DNA of 64,000 nt from Branchiostoma floridae (GCF_000003815.2 NC_049991.1:5425822-5489821), one strand, 5' to 3'. Positions 21,486-32,426 are shown, counted from the first letter of the stretch. The notes: generated from the sequence alone by a model not told the origin. Program-made: numbers and translations.

Positions 21486-22176
21486 ATCACGTGCATGTAT
21501 GAAAAGAAGTAGGCCAACGTTGAATTCAATGGTCTTTCTTGGTATTATGCCTAATACTGATTGGCCCTGAGCCGTTTATATATAACCATTTGACAATAGA
21601 CATAGATAAGCTATGATTTGATTGATGACTGGGATAAAAGACAGGCGTAAAACTGACGCATGATTCCTCATCAAATTGCCCTGATGTTTGAGAATTTCCA
21701 TAGAGATGGGCACAGACGAAAGGAAAACGTGATGCGCACATTATAACATACAATGAACATTAACACAAAAAGGGCTCCTTGAGAGTTCGGTGGTAATTGG
21801 CAATTAGCCAACGGTGAAGACTTCAGAGAAGGGTCTTTTCTTCATTGAGCTGAAAAAGAAGGCATTTCCATGGTTGATTGACGCAAGGAGGTTGAAAAGG
21901 GGACCTCCTTGATTGACGCACGGTTGGAGGACGAACTGAACTGAAAACGACGAGAGGTTGTTGAACTCTTTTGTATTACAGAGTTCAATGATCCCACGTA
22001 GTTCTGTGAAAGTTACACAAAAACTCGTGTACCGAATTACAAACTTATTCACGTTCAGATTCAGGTCCGGACTTAAAAATGCTTTTTTTTTTCAGAAATC
22101 TTACATGCAATTGGAAAATAGACGTACAAAATTATATTCAGAAAGTAATAAACACAAATGATCAGTAATAAAGATA
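21486..22176. other. Unassigned intergenic DNA
   Basis: No supported gene or repeat seen. Confidence 0.35.
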
Positions 22177-22722
22177 AGGCCACAGCAAGTAAATATGGCG
22201 CGCGCATTAATTTTCTCCTGATTTCAGAAAAAAAAACAAGAATTTTTTTCTTCTGCAGGGATGGTCAACATGACGATAAAGTACCAAAATGAGCAAATAT
22301 GTTTTATTGTAGCCTAATAATTGTACTTGTAGATGTCACACTTGAGAGGTACCCAGGGCTGTAGTTGTAGAAATGAAACTTATTGGATAGTTGTAAAAGT
22401 GACACCAATATGGAAGCCATGAGTGTGGTTACCAATGTTGTTGGTGATGCCAGTCTACCACACTTGTGTCACTTTTACCACACCAGTACATGTCTTAAAT
22501 ATAGGACTGAATGGCTTGTTGGCTCTGATATCATGTTTTGTCCCTTTAACTCTTGTAACAACATTCATCACAACTTTATGGTGCCTATTTTTGAAAATGT
22601 AGCCATCTTGTTTTTTTTCACCCATCTTGTTTTTTTTTAACCCATCTTGTTCTTTTTTGCCCTATCGCACTATTTTTGCAGTCTACAGAGGATGTCATCC
22701 ATAAGATTTACTTGCTGTGGCC
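22177..22722. repeat. MITE with GGCCACAGCAAGTAAAT terminal inverted repeats
   Basis: GGCCACAGCAAGTAAAT at 22178-22194 is the exact inverse of 22706-22722. Inside are three CCCATCTTGTTTTTTT-type units near 22605-22660 and an imperfect inner hairpin. No transposase remains. The flanking three bases differ (TAA versus CAA), so the target duplication is decayed. Confidence 0.7.
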
Positions 22723-22950
22723 CAAAGGGAAGCATTTCTATGAAAACATATATGAAATGTATGACTCTGGAATTGCAAACACAGCTACCAGTAGGCCTAA
22801 TATAATCACTTGGAGATTTCGACTTCAATGACGACACAGGTTGCTAAGTCATTTGACACAATTTATTTTGCAAAACCTTTACACATGCTTTAAACAAAAG
22901 TAAACGTATATTTCAAGCACAAAGATACCCCCCCTCCCCACTATATCATG

Positions 22951-23233
22951 TCAGACCCCTTCCGTTGTTGATTGGTCAGACCCTTTCTGTTGTTGATTGG
23001 TCAGATCCCTTCTGTTGCTAATTTGTCAGGCCCTTTCTGTTGTTGATTGGTGAAACCCCTTCTGTTGCTGATTGGTCACTGGTCAGACCCCTTATGTTGC
23101 TGATTGGTCAGACCCCTCCTGTTTTTGATTGGTCTGACCCCTTCTGCTGCTGATTGGTCAGACCCTTTTTCACTGTTGATTGGTCAGACCCCTTCTGTTG
23201 CTGATTGGTCAGACCCCTTCTGTAGTTGATTGG
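22951..23233. repeat. Minisatellite, about 25-bp unit, at the MRPS16 3' end
   Basis: About 11 imperfect copies of GATTGGTCAGACCCCTTCTG, with TTGTTGCTGATT-type linkers. The array runs into the MRPS16 last coding exon, whose final residues and stop codon (minus strand, 23209-23211) are made from the repeat unit. Confidence 0.85.
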
Positions 23234-25378
23234 TCCTTTTCCTGTGCCTCCTCCTGTAGTTTTGCAGCCTTCTCTGCTGCTGCCTTCCTGTTTCTCTCCG
23301 CTGTGAGTGTACTCATGGGGTGAAGAGGTAAGAACCCTGAAAGTCCTGGAGAACAAAGAGATAATCAAACACTCAGTTTACATTCAGTATATGCAATCTT
23401 GAGGTAACACAACGCTACTGCTTAGCCATGTGGATCAAATTCTGTGGACTCTTGATGTTGGAGTTTGATGCTTGCAATGTCTATGGTCATTTTGCATATA
23501 TCTTGGACAAATTGCATCTATCCATAGTAAAAAATTGCATTTGTCATTTGGATGGTAACGTAAAGCCAGCGGCCAGTGTATGAGGGAGCTTCAGGTGTAA
23601 GCCTCAAGCATCAAAACTGTGCATGTAAAAGACCCCAACACAGTTATGGATAAGAGTAGTGGTAGCCCGGCATACTTGGCTATCAAAAACACACAAGCAA
23701 GCCGCATAGCACTTCTAGTTCTACCTACAAAAAATTGTCATGCTTTGTCTTTATCAAACTTTCATAGGATAGATTTACAGCCATGAAATCTATATCATGC
23801 TTGTGTGCGCATTAAATGACCCCACTGTCTTGGGATTCTGACGCCATCTGGTCGCCATCTTGTTTCTGGTCTAGATACAGGCCAGACAGTTTCAAGGCTG
23901 CAGTACCATCATGGATCACTAGTTGGCAGTTCAGTACTGCTGAGTAGCAGACCTCCAACGAAACATAACTTTCTGATATATATGTAGTACTCAATAACAA
24001 CATAGAATGTATGTCACCTACTTACAATTTTTCCACTACATAAGTAACATTTCAAACAAGAAATGACAAATACCACTCAAATTTCTGTGAATAATGTACA
24101 AAAAACTCACCTAAAAGTTGTGCCACAGACTTGGTGGGTGTTGCCCCCACTACCAACCAGTGTTTTAGTCTCTCGTAGTTAAAGCTGACAAGTTTTTCGT
24201 TGAAGTCGTTGGGCATAGGGTCATAGGTCCCTAGCTGTGGAATTGCACCAATAGAATAACAAATCAGTTATACATGTAGAAATGCTTTGTACTTGTAGCT
24301 TAGCATTTAGCAACAAAGACAAATGTACTTAAATGAAGGTTAGATATCCAGGTAATAATATAGGCAAGATAACAGTTAATAAAGCACCTGAATTTGGAAG
24401 CATTTGACTGTTTAAAATCTATTCAGTTGCTTGAGTGGCCATTCTCTTGCATGAGGACACAGGTACTAGTAAGGTTCGTTTGTACACTATCACCAATAAT
24501 TGCCTGCAAATATTTTGGTAGATGATAGGTGGCGCTGCAGTGGGAGGATTGCAGTCCCAAATGTGAATGTTATTAACTGTGAAAGTCAGTGTGATCAGGG
24601 GGAATACAAGCTTTTATTTAAGTCACATTTGGGACTGCATTCCTTTCAATACAGACAATATTACAGTACAGAATTCTTTAGTGTTACCATATTCACGAAC
24701 CAAAGACACGTGTTATACAAGATGATACACTCAGTTGAACTGGGATATCTAGAAACAGAAAGCACTTCTGTATCTATATAGCCGGTATAACCGCCGTTCG
24801 GCGTAACACACCAGCTTCGCAGGCGCGCGGCGAGGCAGCAGCTGGTTATATTACACCGAACGACCCGTCACACTTACCTTTTGCACATCTATCTGCAAGC
24901 GTTCTTTAAAACTACCAAGAGAAGATGCCCCTACTATACTTGGTGATAACAAATTCCACTCTATAATAGTTCTGGGAAAGTACGAATTTTCGAACACATC
25001 AATTCTAGGTTGGTAACTCTGGTATTTGAAGTCATGGCTGTTTCTTGTTCTTTTTTGAGCTGGAATTAGATGCTTATCAGTCGGTACGTCCACCAGATTA
25101 TTGGTCATTTTGTACATCATGGAAAGTCTGGACATTTTCCTTCTGTCTTCAAGTGACATCCACTGCAAATCTGTTTTCATTTTGGTAGCTTGGTTCTGTA
25201 CCCTTTCCTTTCCACTTGCCTGTTCATAGATCTCTTTGTCTCTCCCTGCTGGCGTTGGTGCCACCACGATGTGGTAAAACGGTCTGTTGGTGCAGCCTCG
25301 CAATGACAGGCGGATGGATTTTGGGCCGAGCTTCCGAATCTGCGCCCTCTTACCCAGCAGGACTGTAGCCAGACGCAT
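23209..25378 (-). CDS. MRPS16: Mitochondrial ribosomal protein S16, three coding exons
   Basis: Exons 25378-25220 (159 nt), 24234-24111 (124 nt) and 23345-23209 (137 nt) join to a 139-residue protein, close to the 137 of the human protein. Exon 1 carries the family block IRLSLRGCTNRPFYHIVVA, exon 2 LGTYDPMPNDFNEKLVSFNY and KHWLVVGATPTKSV, exon 3 LSGFLPLHPM and a charged tail. It is the small-subunit protein bS16m, acting in mitochondrial translation. Phases fit exactly (0 after exon 1, 1 after exon 2). Intron 1 opens with GC (CAG|GCAAGT) rather than GT, an accepted minor donor. The exon 1 frame runs on into intron 1, where a LINE tail happens to stay open for 122 codons; that read-through is not the mature protein. 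The last residues (ending STTEGV) come from a minisatellite. Confidence 0.93.
23585..23725 (+). repeat. SINE/LINE 3'-tail fragment, second copy
   Basis: Same blocks as 2895-3035 in the other orientation: GGGAGCTTCAGGTGT, AAAAGACCCCAACA, AGTAGTGGTAGCCCGG and AAGCCGCATAGC. Lies in MRPS16 intron 2. Confidence 0.55.
24549..24642. repeat. Short foldback in MRPS16 intron 1
   Basis: ATTGCAGTCCCAAATGTGA and TCACATTTGGGACTGCAT form inverted arms of about 19 bp. Confidence 0.6.
24781..25210 (-). mobile_element. 5'-truncated LINE tail in MRPS16 intron 1
   Basis: The minus-strand frame from about 25195 gives the C-terminal part of a CR1/L2-like ORF2 (SLEDRRKMSRLSMMYKM, then a Lys/Arg-rich stretch, then SYFPRTIIEWNLLSP and FKERLQ). 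The 3' region (24781-24865) holds inverted blocks GGTATAACCGCCGTTCGGCG and TTCGGTGTAATATAACC typical of a structured LINE 3' UTR. The insertion begins a few bases inside the intron donor and has no reverse transcriptase core. Confidence 0.75.
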
Positions 25379-25611
25379 GTTGTCTTCTGGAACGTGGTTG
25401 GTCTGCCACTACAGATGTGTACAAACAAATTCACGCATTTATGAATCTATTTCACGTTTGATAGCCCTTTCAACATGAATACTGATTCAGGGCACCTTCA
25501 ACATTATAGTAGTATTAGCACTATAGTACTGGGGGGATAACCCCCCCCCCCCCCACCAAAGTATTAATACAACACAGTTAGTTACCCTAGTGGGATATGT
25601 CGATGTAGGAT

Positions 25612-25695
25612 AGACATCCAGGTAATAAGATACGCCAAAAAGTAGTTACTCAAGCATTAAACTGGATATGGTTTTGGAAACGGTCAGACATTTCA
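25612..25695. repeat. Left arm of an inverted repeat flanking the LINE at 25887-27302
   Basis: GTAGTTACTCAAGC, CTGGATATGGTTTTGGAAAC, GGTCAGAC and ATAGAATC occur here and, inverted, at 27383-27436. The outer part has GACATCCAGGTAATAAGATA, the signature of the foldback family. Confidence 0.8.
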
Positions 25696-25886
25696 GATAG
25701 AATCTACTACTAGTACATGTCACTCACCATCATCATCATCATCCTTTATTGATTTCAACATAGCAGACATAATACCAGCCTGAATAGCGTTGAAATTTAC
25801 AACATAAAAACCGTATATATACAATAAGAAACAATATACTAAAGTAGTAAACAACATCTCCGACGTTAAGTAGCCATTGTTACTGC

Positions 25887-27302
25887 CTACATGTCTACAG
25901 TCTTGTTGTACAGCTTGATAGCTGTGTGCAGGAAAGAGTTCTGAAGTCTTTTAGTTCTAGCTGGGGGGATGGAGAAAGTGTTTTTGTTTCTCAGTGATCG
26001 TCCCGTGGCAGTTGATCTGGAAGGTGGAACCATGTCGTGTAGGGGATGGTCAACATCCAACATTTGTGTGAAAAGTTTGACAGCTGCATCCTCGCGTCGC
26101 GACTGGAGGGTGGGTAGGTCGGGCACATCGCGCCTGCCCGCTCGGCTGATGATCCGTAGAGCCCGCTGTTGGACTCTCTGCATTGCGCGTTCCTGTTCCT
26201 TGCTACAGCCTACAAGGAGGACATTACCGTACTCGAGGACTGGGCGCACGAGGGACACGTAGATAGTCACTAGGTCGGCGACACTGGTCCCTTGCTTTGC
26301 AAGTAGTCTCAAGAAGTGCAGTCTACGGGAGGCTTTAGTAACCATTGAGGTTACTTGTTCTTGCAGGGTGAGATTTTTGTCCAAGATGAAGCCCAGACCT
26401 TTTGCGGACGCGACCCACGGAACGCACACACCCCCAAGGGTTAACCTTGGTGGGCTGGGAACGAATCTGCAGACACAGATTTGTAGCAGTTGGCTCTTCT
26501 TCCCGTTTAGCAACATGTTGTTGGTGTCAGCCCACGAGTCGAGATGAGATGTTTCTTCCTCAAGTGATTTGTCTTCGATGGCTTGAGGTACTGACAGAGT
26601 TCTGGACATTCCGACATCGTCCGCATAGCCCACATTCATAGTGTCAGGATGTACTGTTGTCCTTGAGCTCATAAAGAGTAGGAAAAGGTACGGGGACAGC
26701 ACACCACCTTGTGGGACACCAGATGTCGGCTCCTTCCAGGTACTGGCCACGCCATTGACTACTACCCTCTGACGCCGACCGCTGAGGTAGCTATGGATCC
26801 AAGACACCATGCGTGGACTGGCCTGGATGTCGATCACACGCTGTAGCAGTATGGCATGATCGACTCGATCGAAGGCTTTAGACATGTCAGCAAATAAAGC
26901 TCTGACCAGAGTTGGCTTCTTAGAATCCAGCGCAGTTAGCCAAGTTTGTACCATACGCACAAGAGCGATCGTAGTTGAAGAGCCCCTCATGTACGCGTGC
27001 TGATCTTTAATGACGGCGCGTAAGGAAGGAAGAAGTCTCTTCAGGATGCATCGCTCCATCAACTTAGCCAGCACAGACAGTAGAGAAATGGGTCGCATGT
27101 CGCAAACATCAGTTGCTCCCGCGGACTTCGGGACAGGTGCAATGTTGGCTGATTTCCATATGAGGGGCACTGTACCGTCTTCGTACGAGGCATTGAAGAG
27201 GTGAGTTATGATGGGTGCAAGATCTTCGGCGTGTTCTTTAAGGATCCAGCTGGGGAGATCGTCCGGACCACTTGCCTTTCTGGGGTTGATGGACTTCAGC
27301 AA
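25887..27302 (-). CDS. LINE reverse transcriptase, 5'-truncated ORF2
   Basis: 471-codon open frame with no endonuclease domain, so only the RT part of a Jockey/CR1-like non-LTR element. Motifs in order: NPRKASGPDDLP, PISLLSVLAKLMERC, LFADMSKAFDRVDHA, SGVPQGGVLSPYLFLLF, the YADD catalytic box, LGFILDKNLT and LEYGNVLL. The called start is not an ATG (TTG at 27300-27302), and the frame stays open a little further upstream, so the 5' end is lost rather than chosen. It lies in the proposed 5' UTR intron of MRPS16 on the same strand. Intact over 1.4 kb, hence fairly young, but not autonomous. Confidence 0.88.
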   Translation of the reverse strand: MLKSINPRKASGPDDLPSWILKEHAEDLAPIITHLFNASYEDGTVPLIWKSANIAPVPKSAGATDVCDMRPISLLSVLAKLMERCILKRLLPSLRAVIKDQHAYMRGSSTTIALVRMVQTWLTALDSKKPTLVRALFADMSKAFDRVDHAILLQRVIDIQASPRMVSWIHSYLSGRRQRVVVNGVASTWKEPTSGVPQGGVLSPYLFLLFMSSRTTVHPDTMNVGYADDVGMSRTLSVPQAIEDKSLEEETSHLDSWADTNNMLLNGKKSQLLQICVCRFVPSPPRLTLGGVCVPWVASAKGLGFILDKNLTLQEQVTSMVTKASRRLHFLRLLAKQGTSVADLVTIYVSLVRPVLEYGNVLLVGCSKEQERAMQRVQQRALRIISRAGRRDVPDLPTLQSRREDAAVKLFTQMLDVDHPLHDMVPPSRSTATGRSLRNKNTFSIPPARTKRLQNSFLHTAIKLYNKTVDM

Positions 27303-27382
27303 GGCTTTTACTTCTCCAATCGAGCAGAGTTCATGACCACTGGCTCCACGTGGGAGAAGGATAACTCACGAAGGATAACTTG

Positions 27383-27436
27383 GATTCTATCCGAAACGTC
27401 TGACCGTTTCCAAAACCATATCCAGTTGCTTGAGTA
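27383..27436. repeat. Right arm of the inverted repeat flanking the LINE
   Basis: Inverse of the block at 25612-25695: ATTCTATCCGAAACGTCTGA, CCGTTTCCAAAACCATATCC and AGTTGCTTGAGTAACTAC. Confidence 0.8.
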
Positions 27437-27461
27437 ACTACTTCATGGCATAGTTAGTGGG

Positions 27462-27615
27462 ATCATGTGGTGTAATGGCAGGGGGGTTGGCCCGGAGTCC
27501 ATTGTGCCCTTGGGAAATGTACTTTACATGACTTTCCTCGCCTCACTCAGGTGTATATGATTATGAGCACCTTAAGCTTCGATTTAATAGGGCCCTTCCT
27601 CGGATGAAGGTCGAG
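27462..27615 (+). mobile_element. tRNA-derived SINE
   Basis: Starts GATCATGTGGTGTAATGGC (A-box-like); the body has TGTGCCCTTGGGAAATG and GACTTTCCTCGCCTCACTC, as in the other SINEs. Confidence 0.65.
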
Positions 27616-27960
27616 GTCATTTGTGAATGGACCAAACCTTACAGTATGTGTTCCCTCTAATTTGCTTGTGATCCCTACACCCCCCCCCCCCCAATAATTG
27701 GTATTAATAATAATAATAATTTGTATTATTTGAAAATGATTGGGGATTTATTACTCATGCAGATGAGGTTATTCCGAACATAAATGCTAAAGCAATAGCG
27801 ATCACACAAAATATGTAAGAAGTAAGCACTGAAATGATCATTATTTTTATCATAGAAGCAGATGGACAGTTGATTTTTACCATGTTGTACAAAGCCCCCC
27901 TCCCCATCATCAGGCATTAAAACCTCTATTTAGTCCCATAGACTTCAGTCCTCCACTTAC

Positions 27961-28030
27961 CTGTATATGCAGTGAGTGTGTCTGATCTTCCTTTCCCTTT
28001 CCGTCGTTAGTTGGACGCAATCACACGTTA
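27961..28030 (-). promoter_or_regulatory. Candidate MRPS16 5' UTR exon and shared promoter region
   Basis: On the minus strand ATACAG|GTAAGTGG gives a near-consensus donor at 27961/27960. A matching acceptor (CATCTGTAG) lies 20-30 bases before the MRPS16 ATG. Together they suggest a 5' UTR exon starting a little above 28030. A YY1-like CGCCATCTTT sits at about 28090. RABGEF1 would be transcribed the other way from the same area. This is inference; no transcript is available. Confidence 0.4.
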
Positions 28031-28239
28031 AGAATCGTAGAAGTAAGCTTCTAAACGAGGAAATATCCAATTTTATTTCGACAAGGGCGTCGCCATCTTT
28101 AATTTTCAACCACAGCAGCCAAACGGAGACAAAGGAAAAAAATCAAACACGATCGACAATTCTAAAGTGGTTGCCATCTAAAATTTTCCATAAATTCAAA
28201 ATGATATTAATTCTAACGATTTGTGTGTTAGATTATTGC

Positions 28240-28765
28240 GTGTGATTCGGCAAAAATTCTGATTGATTATTTCTCGTCTGTGTGCTTTGCGGTTCTATGC
28301 CTTCGTTATGACGTAGTGGTATAGTTTGTGCTCGAGGAAGAAGAAGAAATCATCACTTTCTGCTACATGCCGCAAATATCTGCATTTTTAAGAGGTATTT
28401 TACCCATATTTGATGCTAACTTTATGTTAGTCACTTACTCCTTTCCCTTTTAAGCTTCTAAGATGTTCCCTTTAGCTGTATGTGAAGCTAGAAGCACAAA
28501 CTTGGAACCGGAACAAAGGTTGTGTGGGGAGGGGGGCAATAATTTTTTTCTAAATTCTATCAAGGAGCTTTTATTGATTCTAGCGAAAACTTGCAAATGA
28601 AATGATAATATCTTTGTTACGCATGTATGGCAAATTCCACAGTGGCGCCATTGGGGTAATAGTGGATAAGAGGCCACATTTTGCAAACTTTGTGTATTCA
28701 AATTTTGTGTTGGAAACTATAACTAAGCTCTTTCACAGAAGTCAGGACGCATGTACGGCGATAGG
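28240..28765. other. Intergenic DNA between MRPS16 and RABGEF1
   Basis: AT-rich, includes GAAGAAGAAGAAATC at about 28335. No exon is supported. Confidence 0.35.
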
Positions 28766-28766
28766 G

Positions 28767-28863
28767 TAAGGCCCACAAAAAGTAAACAGTCGTTGTCTCG
28801 GCCATTCTTTTAATTTGCATAACAACGTCGGTCCAGACAGGTTTTGTTTACTTTTTGTGTACT
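28767..28863. repeat. Foldback element
   Basis: CACAAAAAGTAAACA and TGTTTACTTTTTGTG are perfect inverted ends around TTTGCATAACAACGTC. A diverged relative lies at about 59080-59165 (TTTGCATAACAATGTCC). Confidence 0.65.
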
Positions 28864-29309
28864 TTACCCTTTGACATATTACCTAGAATTCCTGTCGCCA
28901 CACTTGCGTTCTCTGAAAGGGCCTGTAGTTACTTTGCTTCAGAAGAGAAGTTGCACATATGTGTTTCCTGGCGTCCATGGGAGGGGTGGATATAAGCCTC
29001 TAGTTGTACCAGTTGTACCGACAGTGCAGACTAGATAGTATGTTAGGACACGAAAACCAAAAACTGAAGTTGAAGTAAATTACGAAGATGTAGAAAGCTG
29101 CAATTTTGCAATACTACCAGACAGTGGTAAAAAAAAAAGAAACAGATGCCAACCTTTGGTTTTATTTATTTATGAAAAAGATTATATTTCATAACCTTGC
29201 ATGGAAAGAACAGACAGTTTCAATAGTATGAGTAACAGCAGGAAAGAAAAGGATCTTTACTAAGGGCATATTTCCACCCTCCCCAGGTCCTAGGGAGTGG
29301 TAAGTCACC

Positions 29310-30950
29310 ATGAGTGCAATGAAGAGGGGAACGCGGAAGGGTCTGCACGTGGACCAATCCGAGCTCTTGTGCAAGAACGGCTGCGGTTACTATGGCAACC
29401 CGTCCTGGCAGGGGTACTGCTCCAAGTGCTACCGCGACATCGTGCAGAAGTCGCGCCAGCGGCAGATAGAGAGCGACCACGAATACGCCAAACGGTTACA
29501 GCAACAATACGCAGCGGAGAACCGCGGGAGCCCCGGAGCTAGCGGTGGGTCCGGTAGCGGACGCGAGCTATCGTTCTCCAAGTTCGAGGAGAAAAAGACT
29601 CACCACACTGGGTCAAAAACTCGCACTGTCAAGAAGCTATTCAAAAGCAAATCATCTAGCACTGTGAAGGGGAGTCCCAGCCAAGACGGGAAGCTGACGC
29701 CACAGGCGTCGCCAAAAGAGCCAGTACTCAGCCCGGAGAGCCAGAAAACTGTCAACGAGTTCATAGAGGGTTTACGGATAGTCCGTAGTAGAGCGTTCGC
29801 ACAGGAGCTGTACAAGTCGGCCCAGCACTTCATCCACCGCATGCAGAACTCTGCCTACCTGCCCATAGAGGAGCAGTCGGAGATGGTGCACGACTTCTAC
29901 AACAGCATGAGCGAGCGGTTGCAGAAGCACCCGACGGCCGGCGGGCTGACGGGGGAACAGCAGGCACAGCTGCTGGACGGGGTGGAGAAGCACATCACCA
30001 CCAGGCTGCACCAGCTGCTGTTCTGTCCCTCCATCACTGATGATGAGCAGCGTGACCTGAAACTACAGGACCGCATCCGCTCCCTCAGCTGGGTCACTCC
30101 GCAGATGCTCGACACTGGGATCAAGGAAGACGACACGCAGGTACAAGGGCTGACAGACCAAGCCATCGCGGCCATCATTGAGGTCGGATCCCAGCGCTCT
30201 CCCCAAGAGAAACTCAGCTGTCTCGTCAGGTGCTGTCAGCACATCTTCGAGCTGTTACGCGTGTCTCACGACGCTCCGGCCAGCGCTGACGAGTTCCTAC
30301 CGGCTCTCATCTACATCACTTTGCGAGCCAACCCTCCCCTTCTCCACTCCAACGTGCAGTACATCACTCGGTTTGCCAACCCCAGTAGGCTGATGGCAGG
30401 AGAGGCTGGGTACTACTTTACCAACTTGTGCTGCGCGGTAGCCTTCCTCGAGAGTCTCGATGCCCAGGCTCTGTCTCTAAGCCAGGAGGAGTTCGATAGA
30501 TACATGTCCGGAGAGGCCGTCCCTCCTAAACCTCAACAGAACGACCAGGCAGACGGTTACACATGCGAGGGTCTAATCCTCATGCAGGAAAACATCAAGG
30601 GTTTGAAAGAACTGAATGCGAAACACGACAAGCTCATGGACGATGCCAAACAACTGCAGGATGAGATGAAGGGATTTCGGGATGGCGTGATCAAGCAGAT
30701 TCAGGACGTGCTGAAACGTACGCCACTGGACATCAAGCCCCGACAGCCCTTACAGTTAGCGGGCACCCCAGACTCCCCCATCCAACAAGACCTACTGCTG
30801 AGTCCCTCTACTGTCGGGTATCCATTAGCTGCTGCTGCTGGGGTCCAGGCTGTTACACTGGACACAGAAAATGAGGACAATTTAAACCTGCCACCCCCGC
30901 TACTACCACAGGTGGTATCTTCCCAGGCAGCAGAGGGTAGTGCCAGCTGA
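29310..30950 (+). CDS. RABGEF1: Rab5 GEF Rabex-5, coding region in one exon
   Basis: 546-residue protein colinear with vertebrate Rabex-5 (about 491 residues). N-terminal A20-type zinc finger with C21, C25, C37 and C40 in C-x3-C-x11-C-x2-C spacing (CKNGCGYYGNPSWQGYC); these fingers bind ubiquitin. Then a Ser-rich linker with FSKFEEKKT, a helical bundle, and the VPS9 catalytic domain (DEFLPALIY near 327 and GYYFTNL near 367, holding the Asp, Pro, Tyr and Thr used for Rab5 nucleotide exchange). A coiled coil near 425-460 is the expected Rabaptin-5-binding part, followed by a Pro-rich tail (PPPLLPQV). It acts at early endosomes. The coding region has no intron, unlike vertebrate genes. A possible acceptor (CCCTCCCCAG) at about 29286 suggests a 5' UTR intron. 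Confidence 0.95.
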   Translation: MSAMKRGTRKGLHVDQSELLCKNGCGYYGNPSWQGYCSKCYRDIVQKSRQRQIESDHEYAKRLQQQYAAENRGSPGASGGSGSGRELSFSKFEEKKTHHTGSKTRTVKKLFKSKSSSTVKGSPSQDGKLTPQASPKEPVLSPESQKTVNEFIEGLRIVRSRAFAQELYKSAQHFIHRMQNSAYLPIEEQSEMVHDFYNSMSERLQKHPTAGGLTGEQQAQLLDGVEKHITTRLHQLLFCPSITDDEQRDLKLQDRIRSLSWVTPQMLDTGIKEDDTQVQGLTDQAIAAIIEVGSQRSPQEKLSCLVRCCQHIFELLRVSHDAPASADEFLPALIYITLRANPPLLHSNVQYITRFANPSRLMAGEAGYYFTNLCCAVAFLESLDAQALSLSQEEFDRYMSGEAVPPKPQQNDQADGYTCEGLILMQENIKGLKELNAKHDKLMDDAKQLQDEMKGFRDGVIKQIQDVLKRTPLDIKPRQPLQLAGTPDSPIQQDLLLSPSTVGYPLAAAAGVQAVTLDTENEDNLNLPPPLLPQVVSSQAAEGSAS

Positions 30951-32426
30951 ATTTCTGCATACTAGTATTGTAATTTTACTGGGAAGAGTATATAAAAATG
31001 TTTTGTTTTGTTTGGAGCATGACATGACGAGTAAAGGGTTATGAATCACGTTAATGATATTTGTCATTTGTCACATTTATGGATAAACCAGGCATTTTTA
31101 AAGTAAACCACACATGTACAGGTACATGTACTACACTAGTACTGTAACTGTATATCCCAAGGAATATTGATAATTTTTCTCTTGAACCTTGTACAGTCAA
31201 CTTCATGTATTGTTGCATTCAGTATTATTTCTGCTACATTTCCCAAGACTACCGGTATTTTCTCAAATTGGAAAAAGCATTTTGCCATATACACTACATG
31301 TAGATGTAAATATAGAGATTTCAGTCTTACACTCTAGTTCAAGATTTTTTTGGCATTCATCTACTACGTATACAGTTTACATGTGCATGTACATATACAA
31401 TGTATTGCTTTATACACCCCCACTGCTGTATTTATGATATTGTCAGATCAAATAAGTTAAATCTGTGAAGTCTTTATACTATGATGATTAGAAAGATGGC
31501 AAGAAAATTTGTGTAGTACTTAGTACATGTACATAAGTAATTTGTTGTAGTAATTTTGTAGTTGAGATATGCTGCCAAGAACATGTAGATCAGATTGCTG
31601 ATTGTCCTTTCTGTATGCTGCAAGTGACCCATGACAAGGAATGTAATGACTTTGTAGACCAAAAAAGCTGTAGAAAATGCAAGAACAAGAACAAGGCAAA
31701 AGCATATATTATATGGTAAAATGAAATGCTACAAGAAAAGCTAAGATACGGTATTTGTAAAGTTGGATAAGCTGTTGTAGTAAATAAACTGCAGTATGAT
31801 TATGACATGTATCATTGTGTTGGCTTCATGATGTGTGCATTACATATACAATGAGAGATATGGTGAGGAAAGTTCATAGAGTTCTAGGGGCCTAAATCAC
31901 AGAAGTCGTATACATGTATTGGATTATTTACAATTGGCAACAAAATGCATTATTTCCTATAGACCCCAAGAATGTACTAAATAGTAAGAAATCATGACTT
32001 TCTGGTACTAGTTGTAGTAGGTTATATGCAGCCAGGTTGAGATGGAAAGCAGCTCATTTTCATGAAATAGGTAGCTTTTCAAAGTTTCTAGGTAAGCCTT
32101 AGAAGCTTGTTCTCTTCTTCATTTGTCCCAAGATGGGACACATTATTCTAGGATTTGTCTACTGGGATATATATTGTTGTATAACCAGATATGAAGCACT
32201 TTTACAATTTGAATGCTTGACAGGCTGCGTGAGTGTGTGTCTGCGTGTGAGTGCATAATTACCCATGTGCTGGCTTTCCTAATCAAGTGTTCAATTGCCA
32301 GAAAGCCATGTTTCTATTTCATGTATCTATAGGTCAGACTTTTTTTTCAATGATTCCTGATATGTTCTATCTTCCAATGGAACCCCTGCTACTGGGTACA
32401 TTTTATCTTCGCTTTTATTTTATCTT
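30951..32426 (+). other. RABGEF1 3' UTR and intergenic DNA
   Basis: Low-coding AT-rich DNA. AATAAA at 31783-31788 is a plausible poly(A) signal but not the only candidate. No gene seen. Confidence 0.4.

Noticed and set aside
24851-25378. A single 175-residue gene
   Set aside because: Only the first 53 codons belong to MRPS16; the rest is a LINE tail read through the intron donor.
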